Positions 8,001 through 18,395 of a stretch of 64,000 bases of DNA are shown in pieces (position 1 is the stretch's first letter; each line of letters begins with the position of its first letter). The stretch comes from Encephalitozoon hellem ATCC 50504 (lineage: Eukaryota; Microsporidia; Unikaryonidae), in the NCBI RefSeq assembly GCF_000277815.2, contig NC_018474.1:62001-126000 (forward strand), in the 5' to 3' direction. Made by a program: the position numbers and the translations under genes. The notes below the pieces were generated by a model. It did no database searches. It was not told the DNA's origin and saw only the letters and a list, made by a program, of their open reading frames with translations.

Positions 8001-9530
8001 ATGAAGAGGTCAATCAAGGTCTGTCATTCCAAAATGCATGGATTTCCACTGGCAGAGGATATACGCCATTACGAACTGAGATCGGATTGCAATGTTCTCT
8101 CGACACTGGGGCCTTCGTCACTCCCAGAGTCATCTCTAAGAGTCGAGTTTTTTCTCACTCCTAAGAGCGTCTTCATCAACGACTCTTTTAACATGATTGA
8201 TGTCTACTCTGTGTACAAGGACGGAGAATTGTTCTTCAATCAGAAACCGATTCCATGGGACTCTGACGCACAGGTATCCTGGAAGGAGTACAGGAGAAAG
8301 CTGGTTGCCTATGTTTCAAAGATGCTTTCCAATGCAATAGAGCACACAGAGGGATTGAACGATCGTTACGTATTCTATGCAAAGTACAACCTTCTAAATC
8401 GTATTGACTTGAAGCAGTGTAGAAAAGAGCTACAGAAGCTCTCCAAGGAGTTCGAGCTCATGAGGAGGATAGAAGGATTGCAGATGTCCACATTGAAAGC
8501 AGCTGGATGTTATCTTGTCAGTGAAGCATTCAACGTGCTTCTATCGTACAAAGGAAATCCAGAGCTAGGAATCAGGTTTATCCTTGAAGTAATGGATGTG
8601 CTGCCATTTTTTACTATCGTGAGGATGGCCAAGAGCATTGCAAAAGCAAGGAGATATCAGGCCATACTACTGTACCATAGGGTGTATCTAAAGTCCTTAG
8701 AGAAGAGAAAATACAGAACTGCATTTTTGTTTGCTGTAAGTGCGGCAAGGCTTCTCAAGCAGGGAGTAAACATAGGACTTGAGGAAACAATAAAACTAGA
8801 AGCATCCAGGTGTGTAAAAGAAAGAAATTGGAGAATAGTACTCAGGGACGTGATGAACAAAATAGAAATGTCTGACACACTCAAGTATGGAGCAAATCCA
8901 TACAGATTGCATGATGCTGACGAAGATGAGTTTACTGTTGAGTCTGTAATGCTGGGCGAATCCAGTCTTGCCAAGCGCTCCGGAGATACTGTACTGTTCA
9001 ATCGAGAGAATGCAAAGGTGTATTTTACAGATCGCTTTAGAATCAAGATCACATTCTCTAGAATATCGCATGCCTATCTCCACGGAATATTGGGGAGTAC
9101 TGTAAACACATCCAGGATATTCATACCCATATATAAGGCCTTACATGAAACCTCGGCAACTGTCAACGTGTTTTTCAATTTCTCCCAACTATCGACTGGA
9201 AACGAAGCTGATGAAGTTGAAGTGAGGCTGGAGGAGCTGATATTCTCTGGGAAGACTATTGTGCCCGTTGACCTGACGGTCACTTGGGTTCGGAGAAAGA
9301 GCACCGTATATGTCAAGGATGTTGTCCGCAATGATGAAGAAGGAAGAGTTGCTTTTTTGCTTGCACTGTCTAATTTAAAAGGGTTTGAATCCAGTGTGCT
9401 TGGCCCGGAAGTCATAGAAAGGAAAGAATACGAAGTTATTGTTTCGCCGCGCCTTCCCCAAGTATCCAAAGTATGCTTACATCATGAGATTTGTGAAAAT
9501 ATATTTGAGACATTCGAACTCACCTATTAG
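8001..9530 (+). CDS. large protein, helical then beta-rich; possibly TRAPPII subunit Trs120/TRAPPC9-like
   Basis: The protein has 509 residues from the ATG at 8001 (MKRSIKVCHSKMHG); the longer frame to 7746 has no supported ATG. The central third is helical with an aromatic/Ala pattern (LYHRVYLKSLEKRKYRTAF, VSAARLL), followed by a C-terminal half that looks like successive beta-sandwich strands (TVNVFFNFSQL, TIVPVDLTVTWVRRKSTVY, KEYEVIVSPRLP). A helical repeat region followed by Ig-like domains, in a protein of this type, recalls Trs120/TRAPPC9, which acts in Golgi vesicle tethering. This is a weak resemblance, not an identification. Confidence 0.75.
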   Translation: MKRSIKVCHSKMHGFPLAEDIRHYELRSDCNVLSTLGPSSLPESSLRVEFFLTPKSVFINDSFNMIDVYSVYKDGELFFNQKPIPWDSDAQVSWKEYRRKLVAYVSKMLSNAIEHTEGLNDRYVFYAKYNLLNRIDLKQCRKELQKLSKEFELMRRIEGLQMSTLKAAGCYLVSEAFNVLLSYKGNPELGIRFILEVMDVLPFFTIVRMAKSIAKARRYQAILLYHRVYLKSLEKRKYRTAFLFAVSAARLLKQGVNIGLEETIKLEASRCVKERNWRIVLRDVMNKIEMSDTLKYGANPYRLHDADEDEFTVESVMLGESSLAKRSGDTVLFNRENAKVYFTDRFRIKITFSRISHAYLHGILGSTVNTSRIFIPIYKALHETSATVNVFFNFSQLSTGNEADEVEVRLEELIFSGKTIVPVDLTVTWVRRKSTVYVKDVVRNDEEGRVAFLLALSNLKGFESSVLGPEVIERKEYEVIVSPRLPQVSKVCLHHEICENIFETFELTY

Positions 9531-9566
9531 ATGCATTCACAGAAGCAACTTCATTAAATAACATAT

Positions 9567-10421
9567 TTACTTGTCTTCATCAAAATCCCATGCCATCTTT
9601 CCTTCTCCCAGTCTCTTTTCTGCTAGCTTAACATTCTCAGTAAATTCAACCTGGTCTTGACCAGTGAAAATGGGTTTTGCCTCATGCGGATACACCATCT
9701 CCTCCTTGGAAAACACAAAACCCTCCACGATATCTTCGCCCATATCCTCAGAAACACTAGTATTTTCCTCTTCTATTATTTCATAATCATTAGATTCCTT
9801 TTTTGCATGATCCTCAGGCATGCAGTCCTCAGGTCCAAAGAAGGCTTTATGCTGGACCTTTTTTACAAACTTCCTTTTGAGATTTCTCAGTATGTTCCTA
9901 TTTATTTCCAGCATGTCTTTGTTATGCTTCTCTGTAGGTGCTTCATAGTCTTCATCAGAAGAGGCAATAAGCGATAAATCATCACAATCCTCTTCATCCG
10001 CATCAGGAGAGCTTTCTTCATCTCCAGACACGCAGGCCTCCAAATCCACAAACCTTTCATACCGTTTAGCATTTGGCCTGGGCTTATATGGCATGCTTGA
10101 TGCAAGGGACAACGTCTCGGGGCATTGCTCTGTATCTGTGGGTTCTCCCTCATCTGCTGAAGCAGAGCACTCGGCATCAGTCAGCATCCCACTGATTCCC
10201 TTCATTGAGGTATCATACCGGTGCTTGGCGAATAGCAGGTCTTCACCAGCTTCCTTTTTTCCAAGTATCTTATTTGTTACTCTTCTTTGGACCTCTCTGG
10301 CCACCAGTTCCTTCAGAATGTGCCTACGATGCTCTTCGTACAATGCCATGGCCTGAGACCTTGTGTAAGAGCATATTCTTCTTGGAGAGTCATTTCTTAG
10401 GAATTCTGCATCTTCTCTCAT
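9567..10421 (-). CDS. acidic, probably nuclear protein; possibly Mrc1/Claspin-like
   Basis: The protein has 284 residues from the ATG at 10421 (MREDAEFLRND). The first 80 residues are helical and basic (YEEHRRHILKELVAREVQRR). The middle has strongly acidic runs (GDEESSPDADEEDCDDL, SSDEDYEAP), then a basic helix (NRNILRNLKRKFVKKVQHK) and an acidic C-terminus ending in WDFDEDK. The stretch ERFVDLEACVSGDEES resembles the acidic conserved patch of the replication-checkpoint mediator Mrc1/Claspin. I regard that only as a possibility. It is divergent from RPN6, with 43 bases between the starts. Confidence 0.7.
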   Translation of the reverse strand: MREDAEFLRNDSPRRICSYTRSQAMALYEEHRRHILKELVAREVQRRVTNKILGKKEAGEDLLFAKHRYDTSMKGISGMLTDAECSASADEGEPTDTEQCPETLSLASSMPYKPRPNAKRYERFVDLEACVSGDEESSPDADEEDCDDLSLIASSDEDYEAPTEKHNKDMLEINRNILRNLKRKFVKKVQHKAFFGPEDCMPEDHAKKESNDYEIIEEENTSVSEDMGEDIVEGFVFSKEEMVYPHEAKPIFTGQDQVEFTENVKLAEKRLGEGKMAWDFDEDK

Positions 10422-10464
10422 CCCAGAGCAGGATAGCGATAAAAACAAATAAAAAGGCTCCCTT

Positions 10465-11634
10465 ATGATCGGCGAGCTGAAGAACATAGCAAGAAGCAAA
10501 GAGGCAACACTCGAAGAGAAAGAAGAGGCTGTTCTCGAGATCTTTAGGATTCTCATCTCAAAAGGAGACTACCATGAAATAGGAAGCACCATCATATCAC
10601 TGAAAGGGACCTGGGAAGACATAACGACACCCCGGATCACCAAGATCATAAGAAGGCTTTTCGAGATGATTCCATACTCCTCTGAGAACTTCGGGCATGT
10701 CCTGGAACTCCTCACTGCCCTTGTAGAATGGGCAGATAAAGAAAACAAGAAAATGCTCCGCCTCGATTTGGAGTGTAAGAGAATATATGCTCTACTGAAG
10801 ACAGAAAAGTATTCTGAAGCACTTTCACAGATAGGCCCTGTTGCCCATGAGCTCAAGAAGTATGATGATAAGATTAATCTGATAACTTTATATGTATATG
10901 AAAGCAAAGCCTTCTACGAGATAAAGAACATCTCGAAGTCAAAGTCATCTCTGACATCAGCAAGGGTGCTGGCAGTTTCTGCATACTGTCCTCCACAGCT
11001 TCAAGCACAGATAGACCTTCTGAGTGGGATTTACATATGCGATGAAAGAAACTATGGGGTGGCGTCATCTTACTTTATAGAAGCACTCGAGGGCTTTACA
11101 CTGGGGAAGATGGAGACAGAGGCATGCATATCGCTGAGATATCTTATTCTGTCGAAAATCATGGCTGGCAAGAGGGAGGAGATCAGTACTGTGATGAGGA
11201 ATAAAAACACTCTCAAGCACCTAGACGATGAGATCATCAAGGTCTTGCTCAGCATCAGCGAGAGTTTTGGAAATAGGGATCTAAAGTCGTACAGTGATGT
11301 CCTGCAACAGTATTCTGAACAGTTGAACTGCGATTCGTTTATCTGGAGTCACCTGCAGTATCTGTATGATATACTTCTTGATAGGAACATCATCAAGATA
11401 ATTGAGCCTTATTCCGTTGTTCGGATTAATTTCATAGCTAATGCATTAGGGTTTGAAGCAGATGTTATTGAGAGAAAGCTTAGAAAGATGATACTGGATA
11501 GGGTTGTCAATGGTACTCTTGATCACATAGACGAGTGTTTAATTCTACATGGGGAGAGGGCTGACGACGATTTTGCAGATGAATGCATGAAGCAGGTCAA
11601 AGCATTGGATTGTATAGTCTCCTCTCGCTATTAA
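10465..11634 (+). CDS. RPN6: 26S proteasome lid subunit Rpn6 (PSMD11)
   Basis: The protein has 389 residues. It is helical (TPR-like) for the first ~280, then a PCI winged-helix region (about 300-370, including YSVVRINFIANALGFEADVI). The stretch ARVLAVSAYCPPQLQAQIDL followed by YFIEALEGF corresponds to the most conserved part of Rpn6/PSMD11. Rpn6 clamps the 19S lid to the 20S core in nucleus and cytosol. It is somewhat shorter than yeast or human forms, as usual in microsporidia. A proteasome alpha subunit lies at 60.8 kb in the same window. Confidence 0.93.
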   Translation: MIGELKNIARSKEATLEEKEEAVLEIFRILISKGDYHEIGSTIISLKGTWEDITTPRITKIIRRLFEMIPYSSENFGHVLELLTALVEWADKENKKMLRLDLECKRIYALLKTEKYSEALSQIGPVAHELKKYDDKINLITLYVYESKAFYEIKNISKSKSSLTSARVLAVSAYCPPQLQAQIDLLSGIYICDERNYGVASSYFIEALEGFTLGKMETEACISLRYLILSKIMAGKREEISTVMRNKNTLKHLDDEIIKVLLSISESFGNRDLKSYSDVLQQYSEQLNCDSFIWSHLQYLYDILLDRNIIKIIEPYSVVRINFIANALGFEADVIERKLRKMILDRVVNGTLDHIDECLILHGERADDDFADECMKQVKALDCIVSSRY

Positions 11635-11670
11635 AGTTTTGTTCTGTGATTTTTGTTCTTGTTTACACCC

Positions 11671-12057
11671 ATGGGCATGTCCGGTGCTCCTGATAGAACT
11701 CCTGGAAAGATCGAGGTATTTTTCAAGGCAATGGGGCAAGTGATTCCTGCTGAGACTGTTTGCGGAGACACTGTGCTAGAGGCTGCACACAAGAATGGCA
11801 TAAGTCTTGAGGGCGCATGCGAAGGAAACCTAGCGTGCTCAACATGCCATGTGATTCTGGAGGAGCCTCTATACAGAAGACTCGGAGAACCTTCTGACAA
11901 AGAGTATGATCTCCTGGACCAAGCTTTTGGAGGTACAAGCACATCAAGGCTAGGATGCCAACTAAAGATAGACAAGAGCTTCGAAAAAGCCATATTTACG
12001 ATTCCTAGAGCTACGAAAAACATGGCTGTGGATGGATTCAAGCCAAAGCCCCACTGA
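11671..12057 (+). CDS. YAH1: mitosomal [2Fe-2S] ferredoxin (adrenodoxin type)
   Basis: The protein has 128 residues from the ATG at 11671 (MGMSGAPDRTPGK). The cluster ligands are C-x5-C-x2-C in CEGNLACSTC plus a distal Cys in RLGCQL, the adrenodoxin pattern. LEGACEGNLACSTCHVI is near-diagnostic. In microsporidia this protein delivers electrons for Fe-S cluster assembly in the mitosome, a relict mitochondrion. There is little room for a classical cleavable targeting peptide. A TTG-started extension to 11653 was not used. The gene starts 36 bases after the RPN6 stop on the same strand. Confidence 0.95.
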   Translation: MGMSGAPDRTPGKIEVFFKAMGQVIPAETVCGDTVLEAAHKNGISLEGACEGNLACSTCHVILEEPLYRRLGEPSDKEYDLLDQAFGGTSTSRLGCQLKIDKSFEKAIFTIPRATKNMAVDGFKPKPH

Positions 12058-12075
12058 GCAGAAAGGTTACAGACA

Positions 12076-15000
12076 TCAGAAAGCTTTATTGGCACCCATC
12101 CCAGACTCCTGCATTCCATACACCGAGTGCCTTACAATCACGGAATCCCCGTTCTCATTTCTGTTCAACTTATAAAAGTACTCTGGGCCGTCTCTGCTCA
12201 ACAGCTGAACAAAGTCCTCATCATGCGTTATAACAATCAACTGGAAGTCTGAGTTCTCTTTATGTCTTGAGATCACTCTCGAAAGGGTAAATGCAAGGCT
12301 TTCTATGTTGTCTCTATCAAGGTTTGTGGTCGGTTCGTCGAGAGCCAATATGTTGCAGTTAGAGGCGAAGGAGTTTGCAAGTGCTAGCCTTATAAGGATG
12401 CTTGCTATCATCTTCTGGCCAGAGCTGGATCTCCCTCTCATGTCAAGCTCCACACCTCCTTTAATAAACACAACCTTGTAGTTATAGGTCTTCTGCCCGA
12501 GGCTCTCTGTCTTTATCTCTATCCAGTCAACATCGTCTCCTTTGTAAGTGCTTTCCCATAAATCCTTGAGCGTTGCATTTACCTCCTCAAGCTTAGAGGT
12601 ATGGAAGTCAATAATGGCCCTGTCTAGCGCCTGAATGCACTTGTCAAGGTCTAAACAGGACAGCTCCAGGGCTTTAAGCTCAATGAAACACTTGTTGTAG
12701 TCCTCCACCGTTCTGCTGTGGTCCTTCAGAAGTTCCTGCTTGCAAGACTTTATTCCAAGGGCAATCTGCTTACACTCCCCCAGTAACAGTGACTGCTGGG
12801 AAACAAGATTCATTTTCTTCTCTTCCAGAAGCTTCTTCTTTTCCTTGAGGGCTATCAGATACTCAAAATCAGTCTCAGACAACTCTCTTTCTATTTCCTC
12901 GACTCTTTTCTGCCTGTTGTAGTATCTTATGCTTTCCTCTGCTAGACCTCGTACTTCATGCATCATACGAATCTTCCTTCCCACCTCCAAAACCTCGTTC
13001 TTCTTCTCAAGAAGATCGTTCCTTACTGAGTCAAACTTCGTCTCGTCCTTGACCTCCTCACCGTATTCAGCTTGCAAAAGCTTCTTGACCTTGCCATTCA
13101 GCTCTTCAACCTCCTTCTCAAGATGTCTTACTTCCTTTTCTTTCTGATAGAATACCTCCATATTCATTTCCAGCTCCACTCTCTTTCTCGAGAACTTCTC
13201 AAAAACCTTGTCCACCTTTCCTTTCCTCCGCAATATCTCCTCAGAAACTTCAGATATTCTTGCCTTCAAGTCGCTTCTCTCAATCTGTTCAATGGCCCTC
13301 TCTGCTTCCTTTCTGAGGCCTATCTTCCCCCGCACATCCTCCTCGGCTCTGATCCTCCCCTGCTTCTGCTCCAGGTATCCAATCCTTTCCCTCTTCTCCT
13401 TCATCTCCCTCTTCTTGTCCTCATATATCTTCCTTACTCCGTCAATCATTGACTTCAACTCCTGAACAGACTCTCCCTCCTCCTCATCCTTCAGCTTTCC
13501 ATCAATCAAAAACAGTTCAGACACTAACCCAATGTAATACTCCGTCTTCTTGATCCCTTCAGCCTCATCCAGAATATCCAACTCCATCTCCTCCAAAACC
13601 TCAGAGTCAACACTATCCCCCAAAGGCTCATATCTCAGAATCAACTCGATAATCTCTTCTCTTAGCCTGTTTCTATTCATTATACCTTCATTAAGGCCTT
13701 CAATCGCCTTACAAACATCGTCCATTCCCTTTAAATTCCTAAACCCATTCTCCTTCCCATCTAAAGCTTCCTCTATCTCCATCTCTAGCCTCCTCTTGAA
13801 TCCAACCTCTTCCTCAATAGAAAAAGACCTATCACATATAGGGCATCTATGGCATCTGCTCCCCTCCTCTAGTATCTCTCTGTATATCTTTTTCCTGTAC
13901 AAGCCTTCGTTCTCGCCGCTTAATAATTGGGCTTCTTTACCGTTGTAGAGCCCTTCAGGGTCTAGCACTTCAACACCAACCATCATAATATCCTCTGTAA
14001 AGAAATCCCCGTTGCCCTTCACCATTTCCTTGGCCTCTTTCACGCGATGCCTACTTTCTCCATGGAACCTTGAAATCCCTAGTCCCTCAAAAGTAGGTGT
14101 ATCAGACTTTTGAATCATGGCTCCAAGCTCAATGGTCTTCATTTTTATATCCTTTCTAATCTTATCATTCTCTCTTTCTCTCCGCGCAATCTCTGCCCTC
14201 CTAAGATTCATCTCCCTCTCAATCTTCTTCATCCTCCTCTCCTTTTCCCTCAGCTCTTCCCTCTGCCTCTCTAGCTTTGCCCGAAGCTCAGGGACATTCA
14301 CTTCCTTCAGTGTCTTCTCTATCTCCTTTTTCCTGCTTCTTATCTGGTTCATCGCAAAGTTTCTTTCAGCAATGCTATATGCATTGTTCAGTCTTCTCTG
14401 GTACTCCTCGAGCCTTTCTTCTAAAGCCTCCATCTCCCTATCAGTCTCAATCTCAATCCTAAGCCTTTCAATCTCCTCCTCATAGGATACAGACAGATCC
14501 ATGCTTTCGTCATACACAAGGTCCCTGTACTCATCCACTATCCTCTTCTTCTCAGAAAGTATTTTCATCTTGTTCTCGTCTTCCTTCCTCAGCTTCAGAA
14601 GCTCAGACTCAAGCACTTCTATGCTCTCTTTTCTTCTTCTGATGTCTTCTTCCACCTTCTTGAAGGCCTCAGCCGCCGTCTCCCTGAAGTCTTTTGTGAC
14701 AAGAAGCTCAGACTCAAGGCTCTTGAAGACTTCCTCCCTCTGCCGCCTCGCCTCATCTAGAAGCGAAGACTTGACAGATATCTCAGAAAATACTCCGTCA
14801 AGCTCCGTCTTGTCCTTAAGATAGGCACTTCTTCTTTCACTCAGACACCTAAATCTGGCTTCACTCTCCTCAGCCTCTGCCCTTATCCTTTCATACCTCT
14901 TTTCGGCTTCAGTCAGCAGCTTCCCGCTCAGAATGCCCTTTGCCTCTTCCAGCGGCAATGCTTTTTCCTTGAACCCATCAATAAATCTCTTCAGCTCCTC

Positions 15001-15825
15001 GTGCTCGTTCCTCAGCATGTATGCCCTCCTTTCAGCCTCCTCGTTGTTCCGGAGCTCTACATTTATCTCCTCAACAACATCTTCACATCTCCTTATCTCA
15101 TTCCCATAGGCCTCGAGCTTCGCTTCATTCCTCTCTATGGACGCACACCCACTCTTTATCCGGGCCTCAAGACACTCTTTTCTCTCCTTCATCTTCCTCA
15201 AAAACTCTAGCTCTTGCATCTTCATCTTAATGTCAGAGGCACACTCCTTCTTAGACGACTTCAGACTGTCCAAGGCCTTCCCGTACTTTGCAGATGCAAA
15301 TATCTCGTCGAGCTTCTTCTTAACAACAACGGGCTCTCCAAGAGGCCATGTGCTTTCCTCCTGATGGCAAAATATAATGTTCTCCAATACACTACTGGAC
15401 ACCCCAAAGTGCTGGGGCATCTCGGCATCAACGTCCCCACTTCTTCCACTCACCCCCCCTCCATCCCTCTCAGCCCACACCACACTCTCCAAGGTCTTCT
15501 GCTCCCTCTTGCCTCTTCTCTGCGTCAGCTGCATAGACCGTGTGCATACCATCGTCTCTCCGTGCACGTTGGTGAACAAGAGCTTCACACTCCCCTGCAC
15601 CTCAGCTAACCCTGCAACCTTTGGGTCGTAGATAAACGCCCCTCCCCTGCTGTTCGGTGGAAGACTCCCGGTGCTGATGTACTTCAACGACTCAATTATC
15701 GTCGTCTTCCCCGTTCCATTTGCCCCAACTATCAGTGTCAGTGGTGAATAAAACTCTAGTGTATTGCTTTCCCTATGGCTGAACGACCTTATTCCTCGTA
15801 TCATAAGCTTCTTAAGAGACGACAT
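12076..15825 (-). CDS. RAD50: DNA double-strand-break repair ATPase Rad50
   Basis: The protein has 1249 residues from the ATG at 15825 ([15 protein letters not shown]). The N-terminal ABC half has Walker [13 protein letters not shown]. Two long coiled-coil arms flank a zinc hook with CPIC (in [12 protein letters not shown]). The C-terminal half has signature [12 protein letters not shown] and Walker [13 protein letters not shown]. Rad50 works with Mre11 to tether and process DNA ends. The length is close to the yeast protein, so no arm has been lost. A longer TTG frame to 15888 would overlap the neighbour's end and was not used. Long open frames on the plus strand here are shadows of Lys/Glu-rich coding. 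Confidence 0.97.
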   Translation of the reverse strand: MSSLKKLMIRGIRSFSHRESNTLEFYSPLTLIVGANGTGKTTIIESLKYISTGSLPPNSRGGAFIYDPKVAGLAEVQGSVKLLFTNVHGETMVCTRSMQLTQRRGKREQKTLESVVWAERDGGGVSGRSGDVDAEMPQHFGVSSSVLENIIFCHQEESTWPLGEPVVVKKKLDEIFASAKYGKALDSLKSSKKECASDIKMKMQELEFLRKMKERKECLEARIKSGCASIERNEAKLEAYGNEIRRCEDVVEEINVELRNNEEAERRAYMLRNEHEELKRFIDGFKEKALPLEEAKGILSGKLLTEAEKRYERIRAEAEESEARFRCLSERRSAYLKDKTELDGVFSEISVKSSLLDEARRQREEVFKSLESELLVTKDFRETAAEAFKKVEEDIRRRKESIEVLESELLKLRKEDENKMKILSEKKRIVDEYRDLVYDESMDLSVSYEEEIERLRIEIETDREMEALEERLEEYQRRLNNAYSIAERNFAMNQIRSRKKEIEKTLKEVNVPELRAKLERQREELREKERRMKKIEREMNLRRAEIARRERENDKIRKDIKMKTIELGAMIQKSDTPTFEGLGISRFHGESRHRVKEAKEMVKGNGDFFTEDIMMVGVEVLDPEGLYNGKEAQLLSGENEGLYRKKIYREILEEGSRCHRCPICDRSFSIEEEVGFKRRLEMEIEEALDGKENGFRNLKGMDDVCKAIEGLNEGIMNRNRLREEIIELILRYEPLGDSVDSEVLEEMELDILDEAEGIKKTEYYIGLVSELFLIDGKLKDEEEGESVQELKSMIDGVRKIYEDKKREMKEKRERIGYLEQKQGRIRAEEDVRGKIGLRKEAERAIEQIERSDLKARISEVSEEILRRKGKVDKVFEKFSRKRVELEMNMEVFYQKEKEVRHLEKEVEELNGKVKKLLQAEYGEEVKDETKFDSVRNDLLEKKNEVLEVGRKIRMMHEVRGLAEESIRYYNRQKRVEEIERELSETDFEYLIALKEKKKLLEEKKMNLVSQQSLLLGECKQIALGIKSCKQELLKDHSRTVEDYNKCFIELKALELSCLDLDKCIQALDRAIIDFHTSKLEEVNATLKDLWESTYKGDDVDWIEIKTESLGQKTYNYKVVFIKGGVELDMRGRSSSGQKMIASILIRLALANSFASNCNILALDEPTTNLDRDNIESLAFTLSRVISRHKENSDFQLIVITHDEDFVQLLSRDGPEYFYKLNRNENGDSVIVRHSVYGMQESGMGANKAF

Positions 15826-15874
15826 CCAACAAGGGATCCAAAACCATATCTGCAAAAATATATAAACTATCACT

Positions 15875-16522
15875 TTATTTCTCAGCACATTTGTTCATCA
15901 TCGCAAGCACCTCTTCACTTGCTATTCTTAGCAGATCATCCCTTTCCTTCTTCACAAGGCTGCTTCGGATCTCCCTGTATTCAAGCAGGGCATTGTGATC
16001 CTCATCATCTGCACCGCCCGACATGCTCATCCGGTTGTAAAGCTTCTTAACATTCTCAAGCTCAGAATAGGCCTCTACAATGCTTCCAATCAGCCCATTT
16101 ATGGGCTCCGAACACTCAAGCAGCGACCTATAACACTCCAGTCTGTATCTCTCAACTCTGATGCTTTCTTTCAATCTCAGGACCTCTGCTCTATAATAGT
16201 CCTCCTCCCCAAGTATGTTCACCAAGTCGTCTGTGATCGACTGTAGATCCATGGTAACGACAGTGTCATTGACCTTTCTCTCCAACCGGAACGAAGGTGG
16301 AAATCTAAGAATGTTTCTCAAAACAAAGTTCGAAAATATAAAGTAGTTTCTTCGAAAAGACTCAAACACTATTCCGGATATTCGGTGCGCATTTCTTCTA
16401 TCGAGAGAAGACAGCTGCTCAACCCCATCACGAAGAATCCCCTCAATCTCGCCCTGCAGCTCGGCAACAAGAGTCACAGGTACAAATCCAAAGAACTCAA
16501 CCTCTTCCTCATTCTCCATCAT
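15875..16522 (-). CDS. kinetochore protein, MIS12/MTW1-like
   Basis: The protein has 215 residues from the ATG at 16522 ([13 protein letters not shown]; a second ATG is at 16519). The N-terminal [20 protein letters not shown] fits the start of the Mis12/Mtw1 family, in which a short conserved EhLGFxPxSLIDDvIN-like helix is followed by helical, coiled-coil sequence, as here to the C-terminus. Mis12 is part of the KMN network linking centromeres to microtubules. Homology rests mainly on the N-terminal motif and the length, so the family call is moderate. It lies directly upstream of RAD50 on the same strand, about 50 bases apart. Confidence 0.8.
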   Translation of the reverse strand: MMENEEEVEFFGFVPVTLVAELQGEIEGILRDGVEQLSSLDRRNAHRISGIVFESFRRNYFIFSNFVLRNILRFPPSFRLERKVNDTVVTMDLQSITDDLVNILGEEDYYRAEVLRLKESIRVERYRLECYRSLLECSEPINGLIGSIVEAYSELENVKKLYNRMSMSGGADDEDHNALLEYREIRSSLVKKERDDLLRIASEEVLAMMNKCAEK

Positions 16523-16558
16523 CCAGGGTGAATTTTCTACCAATCTTATCCAGGCATG

Positions 16559-17686
16559 CTATATAATAAAAAGAACTTTCTCCTTCAATACCCGGAGCCC
16601 TGCATTGTTCCATTCCTTATCTGTCATCCATATCTCCTTGACACACTCGAGCCCAGAAAACGCAGCCATCACATTCGTAATCATGCTCTCGTTGGGTTCT
16701 TCATACATAGAAACCTCAGGACTAATCCCATACTCCTCAAAAGCCTTACTTAGGCATTCTTCAGATAGTCCTACCCCGCCATGATTAAACACAATCACCT
16801 TGCCCCCTATCTTCTTTGCCTTCTCCTTACTAAGGACGTAGTTCATCCTCTTGGCTATGAGCTCATGAATGTCTCCTTCCTCCTCGCTGTAGGCCCTTAG
16901 ATGCATCCTGAAATGCTCGTCTTTGCCAACCTCAGGGTGGCACCCGCAATCCTGGTGCAATGATAGAAAGTGCGCCTCCATCCTTGCCTCAGTCTCATCC
17001 TTGTAGTCACACTTGTCGCAGGAGAATACGTTCTTCTCTTCAAACACCTTGATCCTATTGAACTCATCGACAAAATCTACAGAGTCAACAAGCTCAAATC
17101 CTTTGTTGCATTCCCGCGACACGCAAATTCCATCTAGCATCCAGAAGTCTTCCACAAGACATACCGTGGTATAATTTGCATAGAGATTCACAACAACACA
17201 GTTGGGCGAAAGAGTCCCAATCGCCTGAGACAGACTCCGTGGCGTTATTAGAATCCCTTTGAAAGATAAGACATTGATGAAGAGGTTGCACAGAGCCAGC
17301 ACCTCCGTCCTGTTCAGAAGATCCTGGAATATAAGGGAAACAAACGAGCCTCTAGGCCTTATCTCTAGTTTCCTTAGCACATCAGAAATCAGGTTGCCTA
17401 GCCATCCAACACATTCTTCGAGGCTCTTAAACCTTTCTGTGTTCATTCCAGTCAGGTAGAAGAAGTCCCCAAGGTCAACGGACTCAGACTCTACGATAAG
17501 CTTGTTGTTCCAGATCACAACATGAATGATGGGCTCGTCAGCCCTATAGTTCGCCATCCTGTGTTTCTCATCTGCATAATAGGAGGCATCGCTCCTCATG
17601 AAGAAGCTCTGTATGTTTTTGTTTGGAGTGGTTATCTGGTCGACCTTGGGAACTGTGCACAGCTTTGGAGTGTACTTGAGTGGCAT
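16559..17686 (-). CDS. actin-related protein, ARP8-like, with an inserted C2H2 zinc finger
   Basis: The protein has 375 residues from the ATG at 17686 (MPLKYTPKLCTVPK). Arp8-type features are FQDLLNRTEVLALCNLFINV, the actin phosphate-2-like strand-loop NLYANYTTVCLVED, FNHGGVGLSEECL, and the C-terminal EIWMTDKEWNNAGLRVLKEK, which resembles the W-x3-EW-x3-G-x2-LRE end of Arp8. Between the two halves is a classical zinc finger C223-x2-C226-x12-H239-x4-H244. Arp8 is a nuclear actin-related subunit of the INO80 remodeller. The actin ATP-binding residues look eroded. It is divergent from CDC37, with 39 bases between the starts. Confidence 0.85.
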   Translation of the reverse strand: MPLKYTPKLCTVPKVDQITTPNKNIQSFFMRSDASYYADEKHRMANYRADEPIIHVVIWNNKLIVESESVDLGDFFYLTGMNTERFKSLEECVGWLGNLISDVLRKLEIRPRGSFVSLIFQDLLNRTEVLALCNLFINVLSFKGILITPRSLSQAIGTLSPNCVVVNLYANYTTVCLVEDFWMLDGICVSRECNKGFELVDSVDFVDEFNRIKVFEEKNVFSCDKCDYKDETEARMEAHFLSLHQDCGCHPEVGKDEHFRMHLRAYSEEEGDIHELIAKRMNYVLSKEKAKKIGGKVIVFNHGGVGLSEECLSKAFEEYGISPEVSMYEEPNESMITNVMAAFSGLECVKEIWMTDKEWNNAGLRVLKEKVLFII

Positions 17687-17725
17687 GGGCTTGGGGTTCA
17701 ATATGAAAATGGCTGTATTCCCCTC

Positions 17726-18367
17726 ATGAGCTCAAAATATTCTGGAGTCAATTTGGACAGCGACGAGGAGGAGGCAATACATCCCAACATAGACGAGAGA
17801 AGCTACAAGGAGTGGAGAAGGAAACAGAGGGAGCAGAGGAGGAGAGAGCTTGAGCAGAGGCTCGAGGAAATCAATTCGGTAGAAAACCCGAGCGAAGAGA
17901 TGATTGAGGAAAGGAACGAGATAGAGAGGATTCTGAAGCCTTCATACGTGTGCCTTGACACGGAGTCGTTCAGGACACCTTCCGAGGACGTAGAGAAGGA
18001 CTACATCCAGGAGCTAGAGTATCTTATAGTCCACAATGAGCTGGACAGCTTCATTGAGCTGATGAACCGATGCAAGATCAATATGGAGGAGTTTGAGATT
18101 GTTGTTCTTCATAATCTAGCAGAGCAGATTAAAGAAGGAAACGATGTGGGAGGCCTCATCCTCTCGAAAATATCTCTGTATGTCAAATATGCTTTGTCAC
18201 ACGGCAAGGATTTCCTTCTAAAGCTGCGTGCCCAGCTTACAAACAAAGAAAAGAAAAGGCAGTTTGAAGAGGATTGCAGGAGAGACTTTGAGGAGACAAA
18301 GAAAGCATTTCTCGAGGAGTTTGGGCAGCAGGGTGGCAGCATGCAACCATCATGCCCTGAGAAATAG
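17726..18367 (+). CDS. CDC37: Hsp90 co-chaperone Cdc37, short form
   Basis: The protein has 213 residues from the ATG at 17726 (MSSKYSGVNLDSDEEEA). The N-terminal HPNIDERSYKEWRRKQREQR is the family hallmark (HPNID then W-x2-x(R) helix), followed by a long basic coiled coil and a shorter Hsp90-binding-like middle region. Cdc37 hands client kinases to Hsp90 in the cytosol. Yeast Cdc37 is over twice as long, so most of the C-terminal part is missing. The longer TTG-type frame to 17522 overlaps the ARP8-like gene and was not used. Confidence 0.9.
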   Translation: MSSKYSGVNLDSDEEEAIHPNIDERSYKEWRRKQREQRRRELEQRLEEINSVENPSEEMIEERNEIERILKPSYVCLDTESFRTPSEDVEKDYIQELEYLIVHNELDSFIELMNRCKINMEEFEIVVLHNLAEQIKEGNDVGGLILSKISLYVKYALSHGKDFLLKLRAQLTNKEKKRQFEEDCRRDFEETKKAFLEEFGQQGGSMQPSCPEK

Positions 18368-18395
18368 GAATACAGAATATTTTAATTAGATTCTT

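Noticed and set aside
11653..11670. N-terminal extensions that start with TTG or GTG (for example ferredoxin, RAD50, ABCG, KTI12-like, TPA1)
   Set aside because: A eukaryotic gene is expected to start at ATG, and the homologous regions begin at the downstream ATGs used here.
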